Shown here: piece by piece, positions 44,805 to 52,406 of the stretch
Layout: each line of letters opens with the position of its first letter
Numbering within the stretch: the first letter of the stretch is position 1
Assembly (NCBI GenBank): GCA_900104495.1
Contig: FMXS01000010.1
Span: forward strand, 62,001 to 126,000
DNA: 64,000 nucleotides
Direction: 5' to 3'
From: Ruminococcaceae bacterium FB2012
GTDB lineage: Bacteria > Bacillota > Clostridia > Oscillospirales > Ruminococcaceae
Notes under the pieces: model-generated
The model's database searches: none
What the model was told of the DNA's origin: nothing
Seen by the model: only the letters and a program-made list of their open reading frames with translations
Made by a program: the position numbers and the translations under genes

Positions 44805-45844
44805 AGTATTATTCTTTCTCCTCCCGTATATGTTGTTGTTTCGTCAAAAAATGTTGTCTGCATCCCGTAGCTGTAAAGCTCGAAAATATCGTAGTTTGCA
44901 ATAAGGAACTCATCGTACATCTGACCGCCGCCGTTATGGAGAACCATGTTGTGCGGACGGGACAGCCTCATTTTATACCACTTTTTCTCGCTGTAGAGCT
45001 TGTCTATGAACTCACACTCGTTGTAGGACAGCAGCACCTTACCTTCACATTCGAGCAGAGTATCATGAAGCTCTATGTGCTTGGTATCTCCAAATAAAGG
45101 AACATCCCCGTACAGATCTTCCGCTTCATAGTATGGCGGGTCGTTATATAGGAAAACACCTTTGCCGTCATGAAACTTGATAAGGTCGATGCAGTCCTTG
45201 TTTTCGATTATCACGCTCTGGAGCATGACCGCAGCATCGTTCAGAAGTCTGACGATAGAGTTGTAGTTCACGGGCTTTATTGCCCAGGAAGTTCCGGTCG
45301 CTGAATAGCTGCATTTCATCAGTATGAAAAAGAATACTGCATCCCACAGTGCCGGATCATCATTGAATTTTTTGTAGTCCTCCATGATCTTCTCTGCAAG
45401 GAAATATGCATGGAGCTTCTCGTCAAGGGTATCCGCACTGTTCAGTATCTTACACAGCTTGTCATACAGCTTTTCAAAATCAGCAGTGTGATAGAAAGTT
45501 CTCATTGTAATGAGGAAATAGTCACGGGAGTTCAAGAAAAACCTCCGCTTGAATTCCTCGCAGAGATGCCCGTTGCTGTCATACACTCCGAGCAGACGGT
45601 CAATGAGTTCATTGCTACGTGTTTTCAGTATCCGCATAAAGTTGACCAGATGCTGGTTGAAATCATTATATATCTGAACGGGAGCTATCCGTCCTGAAAA
45701 GGTCAACGCTCCGCCTCCGCCGAACACTTCGACATATTTCTTCGGGTATTCGGGCATTACCTTGCGGATTATCGGTATCAGGACGGTCTTTCCCCCGATC
45801 CACGGTATAGGGGGATCGCACCCGCCGTAGTATGAATTATTCAT
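44801..45844 (-). CDS. D12-class adenine DNA methyltransferase
   Basis: The ATG at 45844 (MNNSYYGGCDPPIPWIGGK) is used; 347 residues. Motif I is PWIGGKTVL and VEVFGGGGAL, the catalytic DPPYY is in FLYNDPPYYEAEDLYG (about residue 225). This is the Dam/D12 family that methylates adenine, often GATC. With the C5 enzyme two genes away it may shield transferred DNA from restriction. No partner endonuclease is seen. Confidence 0.85.
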   Translation of the reverse strand: MNNSYYGGCDPPIPWIGGKTVLIPIIRKVMPEYPKKYVEVFGGGGALTFSGRIAPVQIYNDFNQHLVNFMRILKTRSNELIDRLLGVYDSNGHLCEEFKRRFFLNSRDYFLITMRTFYHTADFEKLYDKLCKILNSADTLDEKLHAYFLAEKIMEDYKKFNDDPALWDAVFFFILMKCSYSATGTSWAIKPVNYNSIVRLLNDAAVMLQSVIIENKDCIDLIKFHDGKGVFLYNDPPYYEAEDLYGDVPLFGDTKHIELHDTLLECEGKVLLSYNECEFIDKLYSEKKWYKMRLSRPHNMVLHNGGGQMYDEFLIANYDIFELYSYGMQTTFFDETTTYTGGERIIL

Positions 45845-45892
45845 CCTTTTCCTTTCCGCCGTTATTGCCGATGACAGACGAAAAAGAAAAAC

Positions 45893-45940
45893 AGTCGCTT
45901 TGCCCAAAGCACAGATACCTCTGCCATCGGCAAAACGACT
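45893..45940 (-). terminator. long intrinsic terminator upstream of the Dam gene
   Basis: A 12-bp stem (AGTCGTTTTGCC with GGCAAAGCGACT) and a T-rich run (GTTTTTCTTTTTC) on the minus strand lie directly after the 45946 gene and only about 50 bases ahead of the Dam gene. Expression of Dam and the genes after it then needs read-through or antitermination. Confidence 0.75.
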
Positions 45941-45945
45941 ATTGT

Positions 45946-46152
45946 TTAGTGTTTTCCGCTCATTATTTCCTCTGCATAGCGGATTATGCAGTCGCGCTTT
46001 CCGCGCTCGTATTTGTGGGTTTTGATTGCTCTTTTCAGCATAGAGTATCTATCTCTATCAAGGCTCGGCTTGATTATGCGGAGCATATCCTTTATGCTGT
46101 CGGCTTTCATTACCCGGTCCAGCAGATTCAGACCCACATAATGTTTCTTCAC
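45946..46152 (-). CDS. small basic protein
   Basis: GTG start (VKKHYVGLNLLDRVM), 68 residues, basic, helical (LDRDRYSMLKRAIKTHKYERGKRDCIIRYAEEIMSGKH). It overlaps the DUF3789 gene by four bases. Function unknown; its charge suggests nucleic-acid contact. Confidence 0.5.
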   Translation of the reverse strand: MKKHYVGLNLLDRVMKADSIKDMLRIIKPSLDRDRYSMLKRAIKTHKYERGKRDCIIRYAEEIMSGKH

Positions 46153-46286
46153 TTGAGCCTCGCCTCCCGCAGCTCCTTGCCGAGCCTGTCAATCTCCTTG
46201 CTCGAATAGTAATCGGCTGCGCCAAATGCTCCGAGCAGGATCCCGACAACAAACCCGATCATCATTCCGATAAACAGATAGGTCAT
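46149..46286 (-). CDS. DUF3789-like single-pass membrane peptide
   Basis: The ATG at 46286 (MTYLFIGMMIGFVVGILLGAF) follows AGGGGGTGAAG; 45 residues. One glycine-rich membrane helix and a short charged tail (SKEIDRLGKELREARLK), the DUF3789 type found in clostridial mobile elements. Role unknown. Confidence 0.65.
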   Translation of the reverse strand: MTYLFIGMMIGFVVGILLGAFGAADYYSSKEIDRLGKELREARLK

Positions 46287-46299
46287 TTCTTCACCCCCT

Positions 46300-46950
46300 T
46301 CACATCGAGATATCATCTGATTCGTCATAGTCCTCGGACATTGATTCATCATCCACATACTCGGTTATGATGCCGAGTGCTTCATAATAACTTTGCGAAG
46401 CGTAGACACGTTCCCGCATATTCTCGGCATCTTCCCGCTGACCGTTCTTTTTCAGCGCGCTTGAAGCAACTCCCAGCAGAGCAAAGATATTGCCGTCAGA
46501 ACCTACAAGCTTGCATCTCGGCTTTTTCCTTTCGGGATTGATCTCAACCTCGCCCAGCGCATACTGAAAACTGATATCCATAATATCACATTCGATAAAA
46601 CGAACATCATCAAAGCAGCTGTGCGTAAAGAACGATTTTGTCATATCGCACTTTTCAAAGGTAGTATCTTTGATCGTCGCTTCTTCGGCAACAAGCTGAT
46701 TTGCATTGCATCTGTCAAACAAACAGCCTTTTATGTCGGCAAAGCAGAGCCCGGCATCCTTGAGATCGCACTCCTTGAAATAGCAGTTTTCAAAGGAAGC
46801 GCCGTTAAGCTGCTTGTCGGACATATCAATCTTTTCAAAGAACACATCCTTGAATGCAGCTTTCTCGCCCTGTTCGGCATCTTCGACATACTTGTTATGC
46901 TGTTCCACCGCCTTGTCGAATTCTTCCTGACTGATCCTTTTCTTATCCAT
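46300..46950 (-). CDS. pentapeptide-repeat protein with acidic C-terminal tag
   Basis: 216 residues. Residues 40-130 have pentapeptide-like repeats (ASFENCYFKECDLKDAGLCFADIKGCLFDRC), which form a right-handed beta helix that can mimic DNA. A second segment (LVGSDGNIFALLGVASSALKKNGQREDAENMRERVYASQSYYEAL) matches a short domain common in phage and ICE proteins. It ends SEDYDESDDISM, a clear example of the shared tail. DNA mimicry would suit an anti-restriction role, but this is inference. One base overlaps the methyltransferase gene. Confidence 0.7.
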   Translation of the reverse strand: MDKKRISQEEFDKAVEQHNKYVEDAEQGEKAAFKDVFFEKIDMSDKQLNGASFENCYFKECDLKDAGLCFADIKGCLFDRCNANQLVAEEATIKDTTFEKCDMTKSFFTHSCFDDVRFIECDIMDISFQYALGEVEINPERKKPRCKLVGSDGNIFALLGVASSALKKNGQREDAENMRERVYASQSYYEALGIITEYVDDESMSEDYDESDDISM

Positions 46951-49109
46951 TACTGTATCACCTCCATATCCTCGACCTGATCGGACATCTCTATGAGATC
47001 CTCAAAGGTCGCTTCTTCACCTAAGAAATTCGGGGAGCTGTCCTCGTCAAAGTCGATGTGGTCAGCACCCTTGAAGTCTATGGGCTTTTTTGTAACAGCG
47101 GAGCCTGCATGGTTTACAAGCACCTGCGGCTCAATAGTGCTGAACTCACCGTTGTCACCCTCCCGCAGATGATATACATACAACCCCTGCGGGATATCTG
47201 CTTTGGTCATGCGATGGTTTGCGAACAGAGCTTTCTGACCCTCGACCTCTATCAGCTCGAAGGACTCTCCCCGAAGCTGAACGTAATCGTTACCGTAGCC
47301 GTTTACTGCAAGCCCCAGCTCTGCGGGATCGAGATTCCACATATCGAGGGCAAAGTCGAGCCGATCCTTGCTGATCTCGGGATAGAATTCCCTGATCCTT
47401 TCGCCGTCTGCGTATTCATGCTCACCGCAGTTCATGCCGAGATCCTCATCAGCCCATTTGTGGTTGATCGTGATATCGGGGTACATCTTCGCAAGCTGCT
47501 CGATGACCGGATGCGGTGCAAACCATGCGGTCTGGAACTCTATCGTATCGTTCTGAGAGTAGTCAACGGTTTCGTCAAATCCGTATGCTGGCCATTTTGT
47601 TCCCCAGTGTCCGACACGCCAGTCGTACCAGTTGTTCTTGCCGTATTTCTCCATCTCAGCCTTGCCGAGGTCGCCGCGATAGATGCTGTCGGGCATCGGG
47701 ATGATCTTCTCGAAATCGATAGTTCCGAGACCGTATTCATCGCTCTTGATCTTTTCTTTCATTTCGCTGATCTTCTTCGGGTCGCCCGAAAAGCTCAGTG
47801 TGTTCTTTACATGGTTTGGCATAGTTTTGAATTCCTCCTTGTCTATTGCCTGGATAAAACGTCCAAGCACTTCGATTACATTGGTTGTTACGGCATTCCC
47901 GGCTTGCTTGTAGAGCTGCGCTCTGGAAATGCCCGCATTCTGAGCTTTTAAGAACTGACTGTCCCTGAAGCCCTGCAAGCGCCAGCACTCTATCGGCAGC
48001 AGCTTGCGTATCGCTCCGTTGTACACCACACCGTGCCTGTCGGTCACGGTTATGGTGAACATCGGATCGTCGGGGTCTTTCGTTCTCCGACCCTGCTGCC
48101 TTACTTGTTCCTTTTCGGGAGTAAGTATCGGGATCGGAGCAGTCAGCTCAAGCACTCCAGATTTTTCTCCTTTGTGATGACCTACGCCGCCGTCCTGCCT
48201 TGCGGGGATGCACCTCGCAAGCTCTGTGATCTCGGCACCGTAGTTCATATCGATGCATTTTACATCGTAATATCCCTGTGTAGCCGAGGGCGTGACCGTG
48301 TGAGCGATATTATCACCCACACGCCCCCTGCGGCTGTTCATGTCGGGATAAGCGAGGTCAATGCTGTCGCCGGGGTATGCAAGCTGATAGCCTGATTTTG
48401 TCAGAGACTTTATAGGCAAGGCTGCATCTTCTGTGAAGAGATACAAGCCTGTCCTGCCTGCAAAACCTCCGGCATTCGCATTGAGCGTTATTCCGAGTCC
48501 TTCGGGATCGTAGACTCGCTCTCCTTCGCGCCCGGGTATGCGCTTGACAAGAGTTTTCGGGTTTGCTTCTCTGTAAGATAATACTCTGCCGGAGCATTTT
48601 TCTCTAAGAAAGCAGACAATGAACACTCTCTTTCGGGCTTGGGCGACATAATGGTCTGCGCTGTTAAGCACTTGCCATGTGACATCGTACCCCAGGTCAT
48701 CCAGCGCATCGAGGATGGTTTTAAACGTCCTGCCGCCGTCATGGTTAAGGAGTCCGGGTACGTTTTCAAGGAGCATATATTTAGGCTTTTTAACCGCTGC
48801 GATACGGGCGATCTCAAAGAACATAGTCCCTCGGGTATCGTTGAAGCCTCTCCGCTTTCCAGCGATGCTAAAGCTCTGGCAAGGAAATCCACCGCAAAGA
48901 CACTCAAAATCCGGCAGCTTTTCGGGATCGATCTTTCTGATATCTTCATAGTACACCTCCCCTCGGGTATCATAAATTGCTTCGTATGCCGCTTTTGCAT
49001 ACTTGTCTATCTCGCAGTAGCCGACACATTCAAAGCCTCCGGCCTTTTCAAGCCCTGACCTGAAACCGCCGATCCCTGCGAAGACATCAAAGAAACGAAT
49101 CAAGGGCAT
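46950..49109 (-). CDS. C5-cytosine methyltransferase fused to DUF1281 and LPD28-like domains
   Basis: 719 residues from the ATG at 49109. Residues 1-425: DNA methyltransferase with FAGIGGFRSG, catalytic FPCQSF (PCQ 76-78), ENV 115-117 and a C-terminal GNAVTTNVI segment. Residues 430-560: DUF1281/YubB-like domain (NHVKNTLSFSGDPKKI). Residues 570-700: LPD28-like (DMWNLDPAELGLAVNGYGNDYVQLRG). The end is EMSDQVEDMEVIQ. In frame at residue 430 an ATG stands 11 bases after a perfect AAGGAGG, so a second product from there is plausible. It likely protects DNA in a new host. Confidence 0.85.
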   Translation of the reverse strand: MPLIRFFDVFAGIGGFRSGLEKAGGFECVGYCEIDKYAKAAYEAIYDTRGEVYYEDIRKIDPEKLPDFECLCGGFPCQSFSIAGKRRGFNDTRGTMFFEIARIAAVKKPKYMLLENVPGLLNHDGGRTFKTILDALDDLGYDVTWQVLNSADHYVAQARKRVFIVCFLREKCSGRVLSYREANPKTLVKRIPGREGERVYDPEGLGITLNANAGGFAGRTGLYLFTEDAALPIKSLTKSGYQLAYPGDSIDLAYPDMNSRRGRVGDNIAHTVTPSATQGYYDVKCIDMNYGAEITELARCIPARQDGGVGHHKGEKSGVLELTAPIPILTPEKEQVRQQGRRTKDPDDPMFTITVTDRHGVVYNGAIRKLLPIECWRLQGFRDSQFLKAQNAGISRAQLYKQAGNAVTTNVIEVLGRFIQAIDKEEFKTMPNHVKNTLSFSGDPKKISEMKEKIKSDEYGLGTIDFEKIIPMPDSIYRGDLGKAEMEKYGKNNWYDWRVGHWGTKWPAYGFDETVDYSQNDTIEFQTAWFAPHPVIEQLAKMYPDITINHKWADEDLGMNCGEHEYADGERIREFYPEISKDRLDFALDMWNLDPAELGLAVNGYGNDYVQLRGESFELIEVEGQKALFANHRMTKADIPQGLYVYHLREGDNGEFSTIEPQVLVNHAGSAVTKKPIDFKGADHIDFDEDSSPNFLGEEATFEDLIEMSDQVEDMEVIQ

Positions 49110-49128
49110 CACCGTCCTTTCTAAATAT

Positions 49129-49157
49129 TTGACTTTGCCTGTTGGGTGTGATATAAT
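49129..49157 (+). promoter_or_regulatory. plus-strand promoter for the 49.2-kb genes
   Basis: TTGACT (49129-49134), 17-base spacer, perfect TATAAT (49152-49157), about 40 bases before the 49198 ATG. Confidence 0.7.
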
Positions 49158-49197
49158 GTGGGGAGTAAGATGAAACGGAATATGGCGAGGTCATGTT

Positions 49198-49632
49198 ATG
49201 TCAAAAGTATCCAAGGAAAAGAAAAAACAGAAACGGATCAGGCTTCCTGCAGAATACACAGAAGGCACATTCCGTTTCAAAACCGGTCCAGGCTGGAAAG
49301 CCTGTTTCGACAGCGAAAAAGAGCTTTATACCGCGGAGACCTTCTGGGCGGGTTACTATGATCTGTATGAGATAAATGAAGAGATTTTCAGCAAGCTGAA
49401 GACGAAAGGAATGGAGCGCAGGGACGCCCATGAATTGATAAACACCGGCAGGCATCTGTATAAAAGCGTCAGCGACCGCAACGGTTCATATGATGTTGCG
49501 CTTGATGAAAACTATGCCTCGCTCTGTCCGTGGGCTGATGTACAAAAGACCGGGGAGATGTGGGATCCGGAGCTGACCGATCTTGCGGTGGCTGTTTTTG
49601 ATTCCGAAAAGCAGAACCGTGAGTTATACTAA
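49198..49632 (+). CDS. unrecognised protein, 144 residues
   Basis: Start ATG in frame with a GGCGAGGTC ribosome region. Basic N-terminal stretch (SKVSKEKKKQKRIRL), then a compact alpha/beta part (RFKTGPGWKACFDSEKELYTAETFWAGYYDLYEINEEIF), no known family. Together with the Sel1 gene it forms a short plus-strand operon set against the main ICE direction and has its own promoter. Confidence 0.55.
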   Translation: MSKVSKEKKKQKRIRLPAEYTEGTFRFKTGPGWKACFDSEKELYTAETFWAGYYDLYEINEEIFSKLKTKGMERRDAHELINTGRHLYKSVSDRNGSYDVALDENYASLCPWADVQKTGEMWDPELTDLAVAVFDSEKQNRELY

Positions 49633-49687
49633 TTTCTGATGCTTTATTTGTATAAACCACCCAACTAACTTTACGGAGGCGATATTA

Positions 49688-50104
49688 ATGGCTGATATGG
49701 AAGAAAAGATACAGTATATGCTTGACCTCTGCGAACAGGGGGATCCCGATGCCTGTGCGTTAATGGGTAAAGAGCTGTTCTTCGGATGGAATCTGAAACA
49801 GGATCTGGACAAGGCGTTCAGATATCTGACAGTCGCTGCAGAATGCGGACACGACCTTTCACAGTTTCTGCTCGGTTCGATGTACGGCTCCGGCAGAGGC
49901 ACGGAAAAGAACCCTGAACTTGCGTATAAATGGTTCCTTGCCGCAGCAGAACAGGGTATCGCCGAGGCAATGTATAACGTTGCCTGCTATTTAATGGGCA
50001 AAGGTGGCGAAGAGGATCGTGCTCTCGCCAAGGAATGGCTTGTAAAATCAGCCAATGCAGGTTATGATTCCGCTTACGATATGCTTAGTGATTTAGACGA
50101 TTGA
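49688..50104 (+). CDS. Sel1-like repeat protein
   Basis: 138 residues, start after ACGGAGG. Three Sel1-like repeats (GDPDACALMGKELFFGWNLKQDLDKAFRYLTVAAECG and following) fill it. These helical scaffolds mediate protein contacts. The relaxase at 15 kb carries the same repeat type, so the two might interact; that is a guess. Confidence 0.75.
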   Translation: MADMEEKIQYMLDLCEQGDPDACALMGKELFFGWNLKQDLDKAFRYLTVAAECGHDLSQFLLGSMYGSGRGTEKNPELAYKWFLAAAEQGIAEAMYNVACYLMGKGGEEDRALAKEWLVKSANAGYDSAYDMLSDLDD

Positions 50105-50111
50105 TAGTAAC

Positions 50112-50137
50112 ACAGCCGCCCCGCCCGGAGCGGCTGT
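50112..50137 (+). terminator. terminator of the plus-strand pair
   Basis: ACAGCCGC and GCGGCTGT form an 8-bp stem followed by TCTTATC, directly after the Sel1 gene. Confidence 0.6.
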
Positions 50138-50144
50138 TCTTATC

Positions 50145-50414
50145 TCACCCCATATCCATATCCTCACTCTCGGCAGGAGCTTCCTCCTGCTCAATGACTG
50201 AAAAGCTGTCAACGCCCCAAATCACACCAAGCATTCTGCCGTCATCGAACTCGCAGTGCAGCGTTCCGATGTCATCGACAAACCGCACCGTTCCGCAGGT
50301 GCCGGGCTTGATAGGGCGCGGGTCATCGGGCATAAAGTGAAGCTCTATCCTCGTTCCGAGCGGGTACTGCTCCTTGAGCCTTTCGATCTGATAAGGCTTT
50401 AATTCTCTGTACAT
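50145..50414 (-). CDS. DUF4314 protein with acidic C-terminal tag
   Basis: 89 residues. GTRIELHFMPDDPRPIKPGTCGTVRFVDDIGTLHCEFDDGRMLGVIWGVDSFSV is the DUF4314 beta-barrel, present in many ICEs. It ends EAPAESEDMDMG, which fits the shared tail although no gene follows on this strand, so that tail is not needed as a ribosome site for a neighbour. Confidence 0.75.
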   Translation of the reverse strand: MYRELKPYQIERLKEQYPLGTRIELHFMPDDPRPIKPGTCGTVRFVDDIGTLHCEFDDGRMLGVIWGVDSFSVIEQEEAPAESEDMDMG

Positions 50415-50425
50415 AGCGCACCTCC

Positions 50426-51067
50426 TTACTCCATTACGGGTTCTTCCGCCTCGGCGGTATCTTCGTCCTCGTCTGCTTCTTCATCGGTATCTTCGTCCTC
50501 GCCTTCATCGTATTCGGATCCTTCATCGTCCTCATCGAATTCGGCATCTTCATCTTCTTCGTCATCGTAGTCCTCATCCTCGTCATCTTCATCGTACTCC
50601 GAGTCCTCTTCTTCGTCCTCGTCATACTCACCTTCCTCATCGTCATCGGGATCGTCAAATTCCTCGTCAGAATCGTCCGACAGCTCGTCATCGTTCTGCT
50701 CGTCTGTTTCCTCGCTGTCCTGCTCATCGGCGGTCGCAGCGCGTTCAGCGGCTTCCTGTCGGGCGGCGAGGTCTCTGTCGATCTCTTTAGTGATCAGCCC
50801 GATCACGAATTCCTTCTGTGTCATGTGGTTGCGGTTAAGGTAGTCCTTGATCTTCTGGAACAGATCCTCAGGTACCTGAAATGCCATTGTTCTCATTTTT
50901 TCCATAGTGTTTCCTCCTGTAATTGTCATTTTCGGATGCAGCTCATCATCGAGTGCTTTTGATACAAACTCGGCCATTGTCAAGCCCTGGGCTTCGACAA
51001 AAGCCTTTACTTCTGCGTGCAGGTCGGCATCGATCTTGACGGTGATGCCTTTCTTTTCCTCAGCCAT
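50426..51067 (-). CDS. ribbon-helix-helix protein with long acidic tail
   Basis: The ATG at 51067 (MAEEKKGITVKIDADLH) follows AAAGGAGAG; 213 residues. Two DNA-binding ribbon-helix-helix segments: ITVKIDADLHAEVKAFVEAQGLTMAEFVSKALDDEL and MAFQVPEDLFQKIKDYLNRNHMTQKEFVIGLITKEID. The last 100 residues are almost entirely Asp and Glu. The acidic part may mimic DNA, block the domain from binding, or keep the protein soluble; such tails are unusual for this family. Ends EAEEPVME. Confidence 0.75.
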   Translation of the reverse strand: MAEEKKGITVKIDADLHAEVKAFVEAQGLTMAEFVSKALDDELHPKMTITGGNTMEKMRTMAFQVPEDLFQKIKDYLNRNHMTQKEFVIGLITKEIDRDLAARQEAAERAATADEQDSEETDEQNDDELSDDSDEEFDDPDDDEEGEYDEDEEEDSEYDEDDEDEDYDDEEDEDAEFDEDDEGSEYDEGEDEDTDEEADEDEDTAEAEEPVME

Positions 51068-51203
51068 TTTCATCTCTCCTTTTCATAGATTTTCTGATTG
51101 CTCTCTCAACGATGACCGCCGCAGATACGCCCTCGGCTTTGGCTGCTGCCTTTAGCCTGTCGGTGTACTGCGGCGGGATAGTCAGTTTAACTGCTTTCTT
51201 CAT
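51060..51203 (-). CDS. 47-residue ribbon-helix-helix protein
   Basis: The frame ATG 51203 to TGA 51060 codes for MKKAVKLTIPPQYTDRLKA, then AAKAEGVSAAVIVERAIRK and a basic end. AAGGAGG stands six bases ahead of the ATG, an excellent start. It is a ribbon-helix-helix (CopG/Arc-like) DNA-binding unit, and its end overlaps the next gene by eight bases. A small DNA-binding or partition-type protein; probable. Confidence 0.75.
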   Translation of the reverse strand: MKKAVKLTIPPQYTDRLKAAAKAEGVSAAVIVERAIRKSMKRRDENG

Positions 51204-51215
51204 ACGAGACCTCCT

Positions 51216-52391
51216 TCACATAGAAAAATCTTCATCCATATCCTCATCCGGCTCCGGAAACTCACCGTCAAACTCGTCCTCACGGATAAGCTGCCAGTTA
51301 TCATCGCTGTTCCAGAAGCTGACAAGGATATCGCTCCCCGGTGTACCTATCGGTCTCTGCTCGAAGCTCTCTCCGGCGCCGTCCGCAAGCTGACCTGTGA
51401 TGTAGTCCTTGAAGGTACGCATTTCATCATCGGTGAGCTCGCCTACGATCTCCGTTCTGATAACTCCGACCAGTTCTTCATCGTAAACCTCTACATCCAT
51501 TTTGGCAGACCATACCTTGTCATCCACTCCGTCACCGGAATTGTGATACCAATGCATCAGTCCCCGGGCTTTTTCCTCCGGCTCCTCGAATTCTGCCAGC
51601 GCATATTTAATGTTGTTGTAAAATACGGCAGCATCCTCGGGATACACCTCGTTGTCCTCGTAGTCAATATCATAGACCACTCTCAGCGGGCAGTAGAACT
51701 TGACCTCTTTGGCGTGTTCCTGACGATAGTTATCGTAAAGCATCTGTGCTTTTGGAATAAACTGCACCTGCTTGGCATACTCAGAACCCTCGCTCTGGAC
51801 GAGAATACCGTTGCCGTTATCGCGGTCTATAAGGAGCAGGCAATGCTCTGTATCATCGCTGTGGTCATAGAACATCTTATCAGCAAACTTGGCAATGATA
51901 GTGTCAGGCTTCATCGGAGCAACAGATATCCTCATGAAATCTTCATGTGGGATCGTTAAGGCTTTTTCAACCACGCATCTGCTCGGATACAGATATTTCG
52001 GCTCAAAATCGAGCTGTGCATGGATGACGAACTTGTTTTTGTCAACGGGTATCTCCGTACCAAACAGCGATCTGAGATCTTGAATGCAGTTAGCGTTGCT
52101 CTCGTTGATGATCTCTGCCTTGAATGTATCGTCATGCCCTTTGTAGAGCTGACAACACAGCCTGTTGAGCTCCGCAAGGTTATCATAGGGAGCAATCCTT
52201 TCCAAGACTGCCTGTCCGAAAACTTTATCCGAGGAAAGCCTGATCTTGTACGGGCTGTCCTTTTCAAGCGTGATCTCGCTTATGGGCTTAGTTATTCCTA
52301 TCGACCCCAGCTCGGCGGCAAGGTAGTCCATTGGTCTCGGCAATCCTGTGTGAAGTTCGTTGTTTTCGTTTTCGATTATTACTCTTATCAT
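51216..52391 (-). CDS. DUF6329-like cargo protein with acidic C-terminal tag
   Basis: 391 residues. The second half (VKFYCPLRVVYDIDYEDN, then EDKARGLMHWYHNSGDGV-like and VDVEVYDEELVGVIRTEIVGELTDDEMRTFKDYITGQLADGAGESFEQRPI) is shared with the next upstream gene, so they are tandem paralogues of about 30-40 percent visible identity. I place them near DUF6329 by pattern. It ends EPDEDMDEDFSM. Likely an ICE cargo protein of unknown role. Confidence 0.6.
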   Translation of the reverse strand: MIRVIIENENNELHTGLPRPMDYLAAELGSIGITKPISEITLEKDSPYKIRLSSDKVFGQAVLERIAPYDNLAELNRLCCQLYKGHDDTFKAEIINESNANCIQDLRSLFGTEIPVDKNKFVIHAQLDFEPKYLYPSRCVVEKALTIPHEDFMRISVAPMKPDTIIAKFADKMFYDHSDDTEHCLLLIDRDNGNGILVQSEGSEYAKQVQFIPKAQMLYDNYRQEHAKEVKFYCPLRVVYDIDYEDNEVYPEDAAVFYNNIKYALAEFEEPEEKARGLMHWYHNSGDGVDDKVWSAKMDVEVYDEELVGVIRTEIVGELTDDEMRTFKDYITGQLADGAGESFEQRPIGTPGSDILVSFWNSDDNWQLIREDEFDGEFPEPDEDMDEDFSM

Positions 52392-52406
52392 TTTTTCACC
52401 TCCCCT

